From the NCBI RefSeq assembly GCF_963678635.1, contig NC_087066.1:26875453-26939452 (forward strand): a DNA stretch of 64,000 nt, given 5' to 3'. The DNA comes from Symsagittifera roscoffensis. Its lineage: Eukaryota; Xenacoelomorpha; Acoela; Convolutidae. How positions within the stretch are numbered: the stretch's first letter is position 1; every line of letters starts with the position of its first letter. This document shows, piece after piece, positions 31,603 to 42,100 of the stretch. A model generated the notes under the pieces. That model was not told the DNA's origin and did not search any database. It was given only the letters and a program-made list of their open reading frames with translations. The translations under genes were made by a program, and so were the position numbers.

Positions 31603-33430
31603 TGTTGAATAATACAAACTCGATTGGTTGATGGATTCGCTTACAAAAACGAAGCCAATTGTGTCTTATTATAATTTAAATCACATCGACTATTTTTTCA
31701 GAAGCAAAGGGCGAAGTAAAATTTTTTACCCTGGAGATTTAAGATTGTTGGATTTTGGATTGTAAAAAATTAGATCTATCAAAATGAATGAAAATAATTT
31801 AAAAAAAACATGTCTTGGCAATAGAGTGCGCAATCAGCATCAGGAAGAAATTTACCAAGCGAAAACCTTAAGCTAAAAAAAATTTCACGGCGTAAGAACT
31901 AATAAAACATCTTCAAACACCCCTCCTCCAGAAACATATAGGCGCACAAAAATTTTTCGCTCATCAAACGACCTAACATGAGGCCACTGAGCCGATACAG
32001 TGTAGGTCGAAAACTTTCGAGCCAAAAAAAATTAACTAATCGAGTTAAAACAACAACCAACGTAAATACAAGATTGGAGCAGGACGAATATATAAAGTTA
32101 TAACATGCTCAAAATATGTCGGTTGCTATAAAACTCACACAGAGATGAGTCGTTCGATGCTTCATTACAGGAGATGATTTCTGTGAACAACGTTTTTTTA
32201 CGGGAACAAAACTAGTATTCTATGGTAATACCTTTGCTAATAGCGAGGGTTTATATTAAAAAAAGCTTCATAAACTGTTTTCAATTATTTTTAAGTAAAA
32301 GGCAAATGAATTAGGTTAAAAGTTGCTTAATTAAAAGGTAAATTTTTGCGTACAAACACGAAACAACCGCAAATTGAAGTACTTCAAAAAAGTAGAATGT
32401 AAGTAAGGGATCATCCATATCAATTTTTTTTCTAATTTATCTCACAGCGGCAAATGTTTAGACCAGTTTTTCTCGACGTTAAGACAATTATTTCACGTTT
32501 TTAAAATAGAAAACCACGACTAAAAAGTCTTTCAATTGATGCCATACTAGAATCCCTCTGTGTTTTTCTCGAGATTACTAAATCTAGGCGGAAAAAACAC
32601 CCCAAGAAGACATCATCAGAAACTACACATCAGTACCAAAATAGATGGACTAATTGACGATCTGCTTAACACCAAAAATGTATTCTTAAAAATGTTCTTT
32701 AAACATTTTCTCTGAAAATTACCTTGTTTGGTGGTGCTATTGGTGTTCCTGTTTCGGAGAAGCTTGATAATGTGTTTGATCATTAAATTGCTATGAAACG
32801 TTTTAGAAAAAATTTTTCTTTTTTGGATATCTTTAAAGATCTTGAAGATTCTTCGAAAAATCGAGAAGAATCTTGGAGATCTTATCAAGGTTGCACCAAA
32901 CTCAAATTCCTCTGTTGATCTACTGGAGCAATCGAACATGTTTCTCAGGTTGTATCCATCTCATGTGGACGATTAGGTACCTTGGAAAAAGCCGGAATTA
33001 TTTTGAAGTTTCTTTGCTATTTTTAATAAATCTTCAAGAATCTTCAAGATCCTGGCAAAAATTTCAAGCTGACTGGACCTGGGACACCCTAATTCTCAGT
33101 TAGTTCCCGCCCTTGAGAGTGGTCGGAACAAAGCATTAACTCGTCGACCGTGTAATTTTAATTCTTGTCCACGAAAGTCTTTGCAGAGGTTCATCTTTTC
33201 GTTAACTTGAAGACATCTCGGTGAGACATACGGACCAGAGGAACTTCTAATTCTAATTCAACATTATCGCTCTATTGGCAGCTCCTCTATAATTGAATCA
33301 ATAAAGAACAAGGAACCACAGAAATTTCACATCTCCATCGCAATAATTTGAACAGCAAATAACAGAAACGGTTTCTTTTTTTTTCAAATTGAGTTATTTT
33401 TTTCGTCAGTGGTGTGATGAGAGGAATTGA
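31603..33430. other. Spacer downstream of the lectin-like gene
   Basis: No supported gene. The 3' UTR of the lectin-like gene must start here; an aataaa-like signal was not assigned. Short self-complementary gaagattcttcg/cttcaagatc stretches at 32830-33055 explain the 107-codon frame at 32616-32939 (-). Confidence 0.35.
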
Positions 33431-33628
33431 ATGGAAGCATATAACTTAGGCATGTTCAATAATTTTGGTAAGCTACGCACATTTGGCAATAGTTTTTTTT
33501 CGAAAAGTGAATATAACAGAAGCGAAGCTGCACTTCACAAACATGAAAGAAAAAAGGCAAAAAGTAGCTCTAAAAAGGCGAAAACTAAGTTAAAGGGAAA
33601 AATAAAAGGTAAGAAACTTTTACCTTAA
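33431..33628 (+). CDS. Small lysine-rich open frame, possible first exon
   Basis: ATG at 33431 opens a 65-codon frame that becomes very basic (HKHERKKAKSSSKKAKTKLK). Near its end is a good donor, aaaag/gtaagaaac, at about 33608. It might therefore be an exon of an unrecognised gene, but I find no partner exon and no family resemblance. Confidence 0.2.
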   Translation: MEAYNLGMFNNFGKLRTFGNSFFSKSEYNRSEAALHKHERKKAKSSSKKAKTKLKGKIKGKKLLP

Positions 33629-34496
33629 AAAAATTTCTGCGTGCCGGGGTTGATGTTCCGACCTAGAAATCAGGTAAAAGTGGACACTTTTAATGAATAC
33701 TTTTATTTGCATGCAACTTCGATTAGGAAAAAAAGTTTTTATTTCGTACGATAACACTACGCTTTCAAGCCAACCACCAACTTATGTAATCAACCAGCAA
33801 CTCATTTCTTGCACGTTTCAAGTTTTTGTTTGGCGAATTAAAAATTAAGTCAAGGTGATGTAGAAATAAAGCAAACAAATAAGGGGGATAGTTGATTTTG
33901 CTTTTCGTAATGATTCATTTTTTGGTGTAAAATTTTTTGCCAAAATACGGGTTTTTTTTAAAAGTTCTTGAAAGGAAGGGTGGACGCTTTTCTTTCAGGT
34001 GTTCGGCAAGTTAATTTGTTCGACCTAAAAAAATGTCAAGAAATTCCTAGATCCTCCCCTGCTTAGCCATGTTTAAAAGCAACAATAACGTTTAATGCAA
34101 CATGATTCGAGTCAGTAAAAAATATCAATGAACGCAAAAGAACTGAAAAAACAGAATAAAATCAACATAAGGTTGGTTGACACTTGATAAAAACAACCTT
34201 CATTTTTTGCCGAAAAACTCTCTGCCTGAGTAGTTGACTTTTAAGCTTTGCCGTCACTATAATCCTTCTCAAAGCGCTCACTTCTGCAGAAAAAATCAAA
34301 TCGCACAAACAGTAATAGCACAGTTACATTTAAAGAAGAACGCACTGAGCTTCGAACAAACAAAAAATCGAAAAATCTTTTTTGCGTAGTTTTTCAAGCT
34401 GTACAATAAAAAAATATCTGAGTAACTGTTTCTTCACGCACATGGGGAATTAATTCACTATCAAAAAACGGTCGCGAAAAGGCTCAAGTAAACGCT
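33629..34496. other. Spacer, no gene seen
   Basis: AT-rich sequence with no open frame of note and no repeat recognised. Confidence 0.35.
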
Positions 34497-34926
34497 CGTA
34501 ACAAAAGTAACGGAATATTTGTGCTCGGGTGGTTTTTAACTAGCAATTTTGGACAAAATTTTTTGTGTCATTCAAAAGCTATTGATGTCTTGAGCTTAAA
34601 TTTGAAAATATATTTTACCTGTGATAATTTTTCGTAAAGTTATGGGGTTTAAAGATTGCCAATTTGGCCGTTTTGGGATAAATAACGCGCGATATGTTTC
34701 GCGCTATTAACGCGTAAGCGAGAATTAATCTGCCATAGAAATTGTTCCAAATTGGTGCAAGAAAGCTTAAATGCCATAATTGGCTTGTTAATAGGAGAAA
34801 AATTTTAAAAAAAAAGTTTTTTTATTTTATTTTATTACATTTATACTTTTCATGTTATTACTGCTCCATAGACCCTAAAAGGCAGACGGAACATTCAGGG
34901 CTTCGCCCTGATACGATCAGTCTTGT
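34497..34926 (+). mobile_element. Helentron-like family 1, forward copy
   Basis: The left end is slightly shortened (gtaacaaaagtaacggaata). Internal ataacgcgcgatatgtttcg and cgctattaacgcgtaagcg are kept. The right end shows the perfect hairpin cagggcttcgccctg and tacgatcagtcttgt. The 64-codon frame over its end is not a gene. Confidence 0.75.
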
Positions 34927-35461
34927 CTCACTTTAAGGGGCGCTTGTTTCACGAGCGTCCATGTAAAATAATTTGATTTTTTTTAAATCATTGTCAGATT
35001 GGAGACGACAAAATGCACGCGAAAACCCAGAAAAATCATTAGGATGTTCCCACAGCGAGCAATTTGCGCAAAATTTGCAAGACGACACAAAATACACGTT
35101 ACAGTCTTTTTCGTGTCTTTTTTAAAATAAAGATCTCAATGTTTGTAAAGTTTCTACTGTGGGGCGTCTTGCACATTTTGGGGCTGAAATTACTGTGGGG
35201 CTAAACATCAGTTCAAGTTTTTAGGGGTTTGAATTTTGCCAGTTTGGCGGTAATCTGGATTAATTAATGGCGCTTTGAAGATTAACCTGTGATGATGAAA
35301 GCGTAATGCAAATTATCTAAGCGGGGTTGCGAAAAATGCCAAACATAAAATAATTTTTATACAACTCAAATTAAATGATCTTTTATTCCGAAGACCACTT
35401 TTATCATTACCATTTTCAGAAGAAAAAGATAAAAAATATATAAACTGTACCTGGAATTTAC
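34927..35461. other. Spacer between transposon and tandem array
   Basis: Mostly unique. A family-2 Helentron-like fragment lies at 35212-35340 (ttaggggtttgaattttgcc, tggcgctttgaagattaa, gcaaattatctaagcgggg). Nothing else is recognised before the first array unit. Confidence 0.4.
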
Positions 35462-35836
35462 TTGATTTCAAGGGGTTATTTTTTCAACTACTCTAAATGC
35501 GCGTTAAGCTTACATATAGTGGAGAAAAAAGTAATGCAACCAAATAGATTTCAGTGTACGCCCTATTTACCAGTGGAACGATGTTATCCTAAGAAGTCTC
35601 CGGAACTGAACAGTTTGCAGCAGCAAAATCACAACTATTTAGAAAGTTACCAACCTAAAACCACTTTATTTTTTCACTTTTTTCAGGCCCCACCCTTTTA
35701 CAGGCAACCACTTTTTTCAGGCACCCCAACCCTAAGAAAGTTGGATTATAAAAATTATACGAAAATTGGGGTGAAAACCCATTTGAAAGAGTGGGAGAAA
35801 ACGATGAAAGAAATGTATGGCGTTTTTAAAGGCTGA
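35462..35836 (+). CDS. Array unit 0, 124 codons with unique N-terminus
   Basis: The first unit lacks the usual start and instead has a unique N-terminal 35 residues (MISRGYFFNYSKCALSL...) fused in frame to YLPVERCYPKKSPELNSL. A ~27 bp local duplication of the ttttttcaggc(a)cc segment inserts extra residues (FHFFQAPPFYRQPLF) before the conserved TPTLRKLDYKNYTK. It ends GVFKG-TGA at 35836. Whether this unique start is a real gene start or the array edge is unknown. Confidence 0.4.
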   Translation: MISRGYFFNYSKCALSLHIVEKKVMQPNRFQCTPYLPVERCYPKKSPELNSLQQQNHNYLESYQPKTTLFFHFFQAPPFYRQPLFSGTPTLRKLDYKNYTKIGVKTHLKEWEKTMKEMYGVFKG

Positions 35837-36140
35837 GGTAATGGGTAAAGTTTATTCCAAATTCAAGTTAGAATACCAATTGAAACATATTATGGCTCGA
35901 GGCATGCCCTATTTACCAGTAGAACGATGTTATCCTAAGAAGTGCCCGAAACTGAAAAATTTGCAGCAGCAAATTCACATTTATCTAGACAGTTACGAAC
36001 CTAAAGACATTTTATTCTTTTCAGACACCCTAACCCTAAGAAAGTTGGATTATAAAATTTATACGAAGATTGCGGTGAAAACCCATTTGAAAGAGTGGGA
36101 GAAAACGATGAAAGAAATGTATGGCGTTTTTAAAGGCTGA
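35817..36140 (+). CDS. Array unit 1 ORF (type A)
   Basis: Intact 107-codon frame. It can start at ATGGCG inside the preceding unit's final ATGTATGGCG or at the internal ATG 35841. Distinctive residues are IYLDSYEPKDILFF and the end VFKG. Confidence 0.4.
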   Translation: MAFLKAEVMGKVYSKFKLEYQLKHIMARGMPYLPVERCYPKKCPKLKNLQQQIHIYLDSYEPKDILFFSDTLTLRKLDYKIYTKIAVKTHLKEWEKTMKEMYGVFKG

Positions 36141-36444
36141 GATAATGGGTAAAGTTCATTCCAAATTCAAGTTAAAATACCAATTGAAACATATTATGGC
36201 TCGAGGCATGCCCTATTTACCAGTAGAACGGTGTTATTCTAAGAAGTGCCCGAAACTGAAAAGTTTGCAGCAACAAAATCACAAATATTTAGAAAGTTTC
36301 CAACCTAAAACCACTTTATTCTATTCAGGCACCCCAACCCTAAGAAAGTTGGATTATAAAAATTATACGAAAATTGGGGTGAAAACCCATTTGAAAGAAG
36401 GGGAGAAAATGATGAAAGAAATGTATGGCGTTTTTATAGGCTGA
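36121..36444 (+). CDS. Array unit 2 ORF (type A)
   Basis: Intact 107-codon frame overlapping unit 1 by 20 bases in another frame. It has LFYSGTPTLRKL and KEGEKMMKEMYGVFIG. The next unit (36449) is type B: its reading frame is broken in the atttaaaagttacc stretch and it carries an extra stop. Confidence 0.4.
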   Translation: MAFLKAEIMGKVHSKFKLKYQLKHIMARGMPYLPVERCYSKKCPKLKSLQQQNHKYLESFQPKTTLFYSGTPTLRKLDYKNYTKIGVKTHLKEGEKMMKEMYGVFIG

Positions 36445-36750
36445 GGTAATGGGTAAAATTCGTTCACAATGCAATTTAAAATACCAATTGAAGCATATTA
36501 TGGCTCGAGGCACGCCCTATTTACCAGTGGAACGATATTACCCTAAGAAGTGTCCGGAACTGAACAGTTTGCAGCAACAAAATCACAATTATTTAAAAGT
36601 TACCAACTAAAACCACTTTATTCATTTCAGGCACCCTAGCCCTAAGAGAGTTGGATTGTAAAAATTATACGAAGATTGGGGTGAAAACCCATTTGAAAGA
36701 GTGGGAGAAAACGATGAAAGAAATGTATGGCGTTTTGATAGGCTGAGGTA

Positions 36751-37050
36751 ATGGGTAAAGTTCATTCCAAATTCAAGTTAAAATACCAATTGAAACATAT
36801 TATGGCTCGAGGCATGCCCTATTTACCAGTAGAACGATGTTATCTTAAGAAGTGCCCGAAACTGAAAAGTTTGCAGCAACAAAATCACAACTATTTAGAA
36901 AGTTTCCAACCTAAAACCACTTTATTCTTTTCAGACACCCCAACCCTAAGAAAGTTGGATTATAAAAATTATACGAAAATTGGGGTGAAAACCCATTTGA
37001 AAGAAGGGGAGAAAATGATGAAAGAAATGTATGGCGTTTTTATAGGCTGA
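36751..37050 (+). CDS. Array unit 4 ORF (type A)
   Basis: Intact 99 codons from MGKVHSKFKLKYQ. It is nearly identical to units 2 and 6, consistent with dimer-wise amplification. The flanking units 3 and 5 are the broken B type. Confidence 0.4.
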   Translation: MGKVHSKFKLKYQLKHIMARGMPYLPVERCYLKKCPKLKSLQQQNHNYLESFQPKTTLFFSDTPTLRKLDYKNYTKIGVKTHLKEGEKMMKEMYGVFIG

Positions 37051-37332
37051 GGTAATGGGTAAAATTCGTTCACAATGCAATTTAAAATACCAATTGAAGC
37101 ATATTATGGCTCGAGGCACGCCCTATTTACCAGTGAAACGATATTACCCTAAGAAGTGTCCGGAACTGAAGAGTTTGCAGCAACAAAATCTCAATTGTTT
37201 AAAAGTTACCAACTAAAACCACTTTATTCATTTCAGGCACCCTAGCCCTAAGAGAGTTGGATTGTAAAAATTATACGAAGATTGGGGTGAAAACCCATTT
37301 GAAAGAGTGGGAGAAAACGATGAAAGAAATGT

Positions 37333-37656
37333 ATGGCGTTTTTAAAGGCTGAGGCAATGGGTAAAGTTCATTCCAAATTCAAGTTAAAATACCAATTGAA
37401 ACATATTATGGCTCGAGGCATGCCCTATTTACCAGTAGAACGATGTTATCTTCATAAGTGCCCGAAACTGAAAAGTTTGCAGCAACAAAATCACAACTAT
37501 TTAGAAATTTTCCAACCTAAAACCACTTTATTCTTTTCAGGCACCCCAAGCCTAAAAAAGTTGGATTATAAAAATTATACGAAAATTGGGGTGAAAAACC
37601 ATTTGAAAGAAGGGGAGAAAATGGTGAAAGAAATGTATGGCGTTTTTATAGGCTGA
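37333..37656 (+). CDS. Array unit 6 ORF (type A)
   Basis: Intact 107 codons. Private changes are YLHKCP, YLEIFQP and GTPSLKKL. Unit 8 (37963) is the following A-type copy but has a one-base insertion (ctgaaacagtttgc) and a stop in gtgaaataa. Confidence 0.4.
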   Translation: MAFLKAEAMGKVHSKFKLKYQLKHIMARGMPYLPVERCYLHKCPKLKSLQQQNHNYLEIFQPKTTLFFSGTPSLKKLDYKNYTKIGVKNHLKEGEKMVKEMYGVFIG

Positions 37657-38608
37657 GGTAATGGGTAAAATTCGTTCACAATGCAATTTAAAATACCAAT
37701 TGAAGCATATTATGGCTCGAGGCACGCCCTATTTACCAGTGGAACGATATTACCCTAAGAAGTGTCCGGAACTGAACAGTTTGCAGCAACAAAATCACAA
37801 TTATTTAAAAGTTACCAACTAAAACCACTTTATTCATTTCAGGCACCCTAGCCCTAAGAGAGTTGGATTGTAAAATTTATACGAAGATTGGGGTGAAAAC
37901 CCATTTGAAAGAGTGGGAGAAAACGATGAAAGAAATGTATGGCGTTTTGATAGGCTGAGGTAATGGGTAAAGTTCATTCCAAATTCAAGTTAAAATACCA
38001 ATTGAAACATATTATGGCTCGAGGCATGCCCTATTTACCAGTAGAACGATGTTATCTTAAGAAGTGCCCAAAACTGAAACAGTTTGCAGCAACAAAATCA
38101 CAACTATTTAGAAAGTTTCCAACCTAAAACCACTTTTTTCTTTTCAGGCACCCCAACCCTAAAAAAGTTGGATTATAAAAATTATACGAAAATTGGGGTG
38201 AAAACCCATTTGAAAGAAGGGGAGAAAATGGTGAAATAAATGTATGGCGTTTTTATAGGCTGAGGTAATGGGTAAAATTCGTTCACAATGCAATTTAAAA
38301 TACCAATTGAAGCATATTATGGCTCGAGGCACGCCCTATTTACCAGTGGAACGATATTACCCTAAGAAGTGTCCGGAACTGAAAAGTTTGCATCAACAAA
38401 ATCCCAATTGTTTAAAAGTTACCAACTAAAACCACTTTATTCATTTCAGGCACCCTAGCCCTAAGAGAGTTGGATTGTAAAAATTATACGAAGATTGGGG
38501 TGAAAACCCATTTGAAAGAGTGGGAGAAAACGATGAAAGAAATGTATGGCGTTTTTAAAGGCTGAGGTAATGGGTAATGTTCATTCCAAATTCAAGTTAA
38601 AATAACAA

Positions 38609-38869
38609 TTGAAACATATTATGGCTCGAGGCATGCCCTATTTACCGGTAGAACGATGTTATCCTAAGAAGTGCCCAAAACTGAAAAGTTTGCAGCAGCA
38701 AATTCACATTTATCTAGACAGTTACGAACCTAAAGACACTTTATTCTTTTCAGACACCCTAACCCTAAGAAAGTTGGATTATAAAATTTATACGAAGATT
38801 GCGTTGAAAACCCATTTGAAAGAGTGGGAGAAAACGATGAAAGAAATGTATGGCGTTTTTAAAGGCTGA
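38609..38869 (+). CDS. Array unit 10 ORF (5'-shortened)
   Basis: A change to taacaattg destroys the N-terminal KYQL part, so the frame starts at MKHIMARG. It has 86 codons with IYLDSYEPKDTLFF, like unit 1. Confidence 0.35.
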   Translation: MKHIMARGMPYLPVERCYPKKCPKLKSLQQQIHIYLDSYEPKDTLFFSDTLTLRKLDYKIYTKIALKTHLKEWEKTMKEMYGVFKG

Positions 38870-39086
38870 GGTAATTAGTAAAGTTCATTCCAAATTCAAG
38901 TTGAAATACCAATTGAAACATATTATGGCTCGAGGCATGCCCTATTTACCAGTAGAACGATCTTTTTCTAAGAAGTGCCCAAAACTGAAAAGTTTGCAGC
39001 AACAAAATCACAACTATTTAGAAAGTTTCCAACCTAAAACCACTTTATTCTTTTCAGGCACCCCAACCCTAAGAAAGTTGGATTAA
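38850..39086 (+). CDS. Array unit 11 ORF (3'-truncated)
   Basis: The usual internal ATG is mutated (attag), but the upstream ATGGCG start remains. The frame stops early at LRKLD because one base is lost in the A run (gattaaaaaatt). Confidence 0.35.
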   Translation: MAFLKAEVISKVHSKFKLKYQLKHIMARGMPYLPVERSFSKKCPKLKSLQQQNHNYLESFQPKTTLFFSGTPTLRKLD

Positions 39087-39215
39087 AAAATTATACGAAA
39101 ATTGGGGTGAAAACCCATTTGAGAGAAGAGGAGAAAATGATGAAAGAAATGTATGGCGTTTTTATAGGCTGAGGTATTGGGTAAAGTTCGTTCACAATTT
39201 AATTTAAATTACTAA

Positions 39216-39476
39216 TTGAAACATATTATGGCTCGAGGCACGCCCTATTTACCAGCGGAACGATGTTATCCTAAGAAGTGTCTGGAACTGAACAGTTTGC
39301 AGCAACAAAATCACAACTATTTAGAAAGTTTCCAACCTAAAACCACTTTATTCTTTTCAGGCACCCTAACTCTAAGAAAGTTAGATTATAAAAATTTTAC
39401 GAAAATTGGGGTGAAAACCCATTTGAAAGAGTGGGAGAAAACGATGAAAGAAATGCATGGCGTTTTTATAGGCTGA
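39216..39476 (+). CDS. Array unit 12 ORF (5'-shortened)
   Basis: Starts at MKHIMARGTPYLPAERC after loss of the upstream start. 86 codons, ending KEMHGVFIG. Confidence 0.35.
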   Translation: MKHIMARGTPYLPAERCYPKKCLELNSLQQQNHNYLESFQPKTTLFFSGTLTLRKLDYKNFTKIGVKTHLKEWEKTMKEMHGVFIG

Positions 39477-39480
39477 GGTA

Positions 39481-39780
39481 ATGGGTGAAATTCAATCAAA
39501 ATGCGAAGTAAAATACCAATTGAAACATATTATGGCTCGAGGCACTCCCTATTTACCAGTGGAACGATGTTATCCTAAGAAGTGTCTGGAACTGAACAAT
39601 TTGCAGCAACAAAATCACAACTATTTAGAAAGTTTCCAACCTAAAACCACTTTATTCTTTTCAGGCACCCCAACCCTAAGAAAGTTGGATTATAAAAATT
39701 ATACGAAAATTGGGGTGAAAACCCATTTGAAAGAAGGGGAGAAAATGATGAAAGAAATGTATGGCGTTTTTATAGGCTGA
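39481..39780 (+). CDS. Array unit 13 ORF
   Basis: Intact 99 codons with a distinct N-terminus (MGEIQSKCEVKYQ). It follows the unit-12 stop with only four bases between. Confidence 0.4.
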   Translation: MGEIQSKCEVKYQLKHIMARGTPYLPVERCYPKKCLELNNLQQQNHNYLESFQPKTTLFFSGTPTLRKLDYKNYTKIGVKTHLKEGEKMMKEMYGVFIG

Positions 39781-39883
39781 GGTAATGGGTAAAGTTCGTT
39801 CACAATGCAACTTAAAATACCAATTGAAACATAATATGGCTCGAGACACGCCCTATTTACCAGTGGAATGATGTTATCCTAAA

Positions 39884-40084
39884 ATGTGTCCGGAACTGAA
39901 CAGTTTGCAGCAGCATATTCACAATTATTTAAAAAGTTACCAACCTAAAACCACTTTATTCATTTCAGGCATCCTAGCCCTAAGAAAGTTAGTTTATAAA
40001 AATTATACGAAGGTTGGGGTGAAATCCCATTTGGATGAGGGGGAGAAAAAGATGAAAGAAATGTTTGGCGTTTTTATAGGCTGA
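39884..40084 (+). CDS. Array unit 14 ORF (5'-truncated)
   Basis: The Arg codon of the VERC motif has become a stop (tggaatgatg). The surviving frame begins MCPELNSL and ends KEMFGVFIG, 66 codons. Confidence 0.3.
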   Translation: MCPELNSLQQHIHNYLKSYQPKTTLFISGILALRKLVYKNYTKVGVKSHLDEGEKKMKEMFGVFIG

Positions 40085-40088
40085 GGTA

Positions 40089-40382
40089 ATGGGTAAAGTT
40101 CATTCACAATTTAATTTAAAATACCAATTGAAACATATTACGGCTCGAGGCACGCCCTATTTACCAGTGGAACGATGTTATCCTAAGATGTGTCTGGAAT
40201 TGAACAGTTTGCAGCAACAAAATCACAACTATTTAGAAAGTTTTCAACCTAAAACCACTTTATTCTTTTCAGGCACCCTAACCCTAGGAAAGTTCGATTT
40301 AAAAAATTATACGAAAACTGGGGTGAAAACCCATTTGAAAGAAGGGGAGAAAATGATGAAAGAAATGTATGGCGTTTTTTAG
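40089..40382 (+). CDS. Array unit 15 ORF
   Basis: Intact 97 codons, MGKVHSQFNLKYQ to KEMYGVF. It is most like unit 20 at 42101, 2012 bp away, which supports the larger segmental duplication. Confidence 0.4.
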   Translation: MGKVHSQFNLKYQLKHITARGTPYLPVERCYPKMCLELNSLQQQNHNYLESFQPKTTLFFSGTLTLGKFDLKNYTKTGVKTHLKEGEKMMKEMYGVF

Positions 40383-40694
40383 GCTGAGGTAATGGGTAAA
40401 GTTCGTTCACAATGCAATTGAAAATACCAATTGAAATTTTTTTGGCTCGAGACACGCCCTATTTACCAGTGGAATGATGTTATCCTAAGAAGTGTCCGGA
40501 ACTGAACAGTTTGCAGCAGCAAATTCACAATTATTTAAAAAGTTACCAACCTAAAACCACTTTATTCATTTCAGGCATCCTAGCCCTAAGAAAGTTGGTT
40601 TATAAAAATTATACAAAGATTGGGGTGAAATCCCATTTGGAAGAGGGGTAGAAAAAGATGAAAGAAATGTATGGCGTTTTTATAGGCCGAGGTA

Positions 40695-40952
40695 ATGGGT
40701 AAAGTTCATTCCAAATTCAAGTTAAAATACCAATTGAAACATATTATGGCTCGAGGCACGCCCTATTTACCAGTAGAACGATGTTATCCTAAGAAGTGTC
40801 CGGAACTGAGAAATTTGCAGCAGCAAATTCACAATTATCTAGACAGTTACCAACCTAAAACCACTTTATTCTTTTCAGACACCCTAACCCTAAGAAAGTT
40901 GGATTATAAAAATTTTACGAAGATTGCGGTGAAAACCCATTTGAAAGAGTAA
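40695..40952 (+). CDS. Array unit 17 ORF
   Basis: 85 codons ending prematurely (KEstop, from gagtaagag). The same early stop recurs in unit 22, its duplicate 2014 bp downstream. Confidence 0.4.
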   Translation: MGKVHSKFKLKYQLKHIMARGTPYLPVERCYPKKCPELRNLQQQIHNYLDSYQPKTTLFFSDTLTLRKLDYKNFTKIAVKTHLKE

Positions 40953-41175
40953 GAGAAAATGATGAAAGAAATGTATGGCGTTTTTATAGTCTGAAGTAAT
41001 GGGTAAAGTTCATTCACAAGGCAAATTAAAATACCAATTGAAACATATTATGGCTCGAGGCACGCCCTAAGAAAGTTGGATTATAAAAATTATACGAAGA
41101 TTGCGGTGAAAACCCATTTGAAAGAGTGGGAGAAAATGATGAAAAAAATGTATGGCGTTTTTATAGGCTGAGGTA

Positions 41176-41367
41176 ATGGGTAAAGTTCATTCTCAATGCA
41201 AATTAAAATACCAATTGAAACTTATTACTGCTCGAGGCACGCCCTATTTACCAGTAGAACGATGTTATCCTAAGAAGTGTCCGGAACTGAAAAGTTTGCA
41301 GCAGCAAATTCACAACTATTTAGAAAAATACCAATCTAAAACCACTTTATTTTTTCAGGCATCCTAA
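41176..41367 (+). CDS. Array unit 19 ORF, first part of the tail-bearing unit
   Basis: 63 codons (MGKVHSQCKLKYQLKLITARG) ending FFQAS because the TTTTTTCAGGCATCC junction is one base shorter than in other units. The conserved continuation is in the next frame (41368-41677). Confidence 0.35.
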   Translation: MGKVHSQCKLKYQLKLITARGTPYLPVERCYPKKCPELKSLQQQIHNYLEKYQSKTTLFFQAS

Positions 41368-41428
41368 CCCTAAGAAAGTTGGATTATAAAAATTATACAA
41401 AGATTAGGGTTAAAACCCATTTGAAAGA

Positions 41429-41677
41429 GTGGGAAAAAATGATGAAAGAATTGTATGGCGTTTTTATACCAAAACTGTGAACTATACTCAGCCTATATTC
41501 GCTGTCACCAAAAGACGTGCCAATAACACAGTTGCTGAGTGTACAAAAGCCGTTCATTTGGAATTCCGAAATTCTCTGCAAAGCAAAATGGATAGATTTC
41601 CCTTACGTTTCACACCCTATTTGGGAATTCCGGCTCTGAGTCGAATACTTCAAAAACAGCAGAAAACTTACCATTAA
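41429..41677 (+). CDS. Array tail ORF, first copy
   Basis: Continues the unit sequence (MMKELYGVFI) and, in place of the usual stop, reads into a unique C-terminal part with FAVTKRRANNT, KAVHLEFRNSLQSKMDRFP and LSRILQKQQKTYH before TAA. Here one base (aaaactg versus aaaagttg) differs from the second copy and breaks the link between unit and tail. Confidence 0.35.
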   Translation: MGKNDERIVWRFYTKTVNYTQPIFAVTKRRANNTVAECTKAVHLEFRNSLQSKMDRFPLRFTPYLGIPALSRILQKQQKTYH

Positions 41678-42100
41678 AATCGTCATATCGAAATGCATTC
41701 ACTCATGTTCGGTCAAAACACAAATTACCCAAGTTATTACAAAGGTGTTTCTATACTCATAACGGCTGATACAGCACATTTCACTAGCCAGTTCTGCTCT
41801 TAAAAACTTCCAAATATTCCTCAATCTTATTCACAGCATCCTGTAAACATGAGGTTTCATTGTAATTGCAAGTGTTCTTAATTTACGCCTATTATTTAAC
41901 TTTGCTAGCCCTGACTTTGTATATTTTCTTTTTTTTTCATTTACAAGCTTCAATCGACACAACTGGTTTGGGCTTATGTTGTATCAGCTTAGTCAACTGA
42001 TTTTGTGTCGTTTGAAAGACAAAAATTTATTATTTTTTAAATTTTTAATTCAGGTAATTTGTGGTGTAAAAACTCAAAGGCGTTTTTATAGGCTGAGGTA
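41678..42100. other. Spacer after first array tail
   Basis: 41678-41852 matches 43693-43866 downstream of the second tail. After that comes unique AT-rich sequence up to aaaggcgtttttataggctg, where the array resumes mid-unit at about 42080. Confidence 0.6.

Noticed and set aside
36329-36445. Each array unit could be an exon (ttcttttcag acceptor, ctgag/gtaatg donor, 117 bp, multiple of three), making the array a multi-exon repeat gene.
   Set aside because: All three frames of the 117-bp segment contain a stop, including TGA two bases before the donor, so serial inclusion cannot make a long protein. Only the tail unit could be a last exon.
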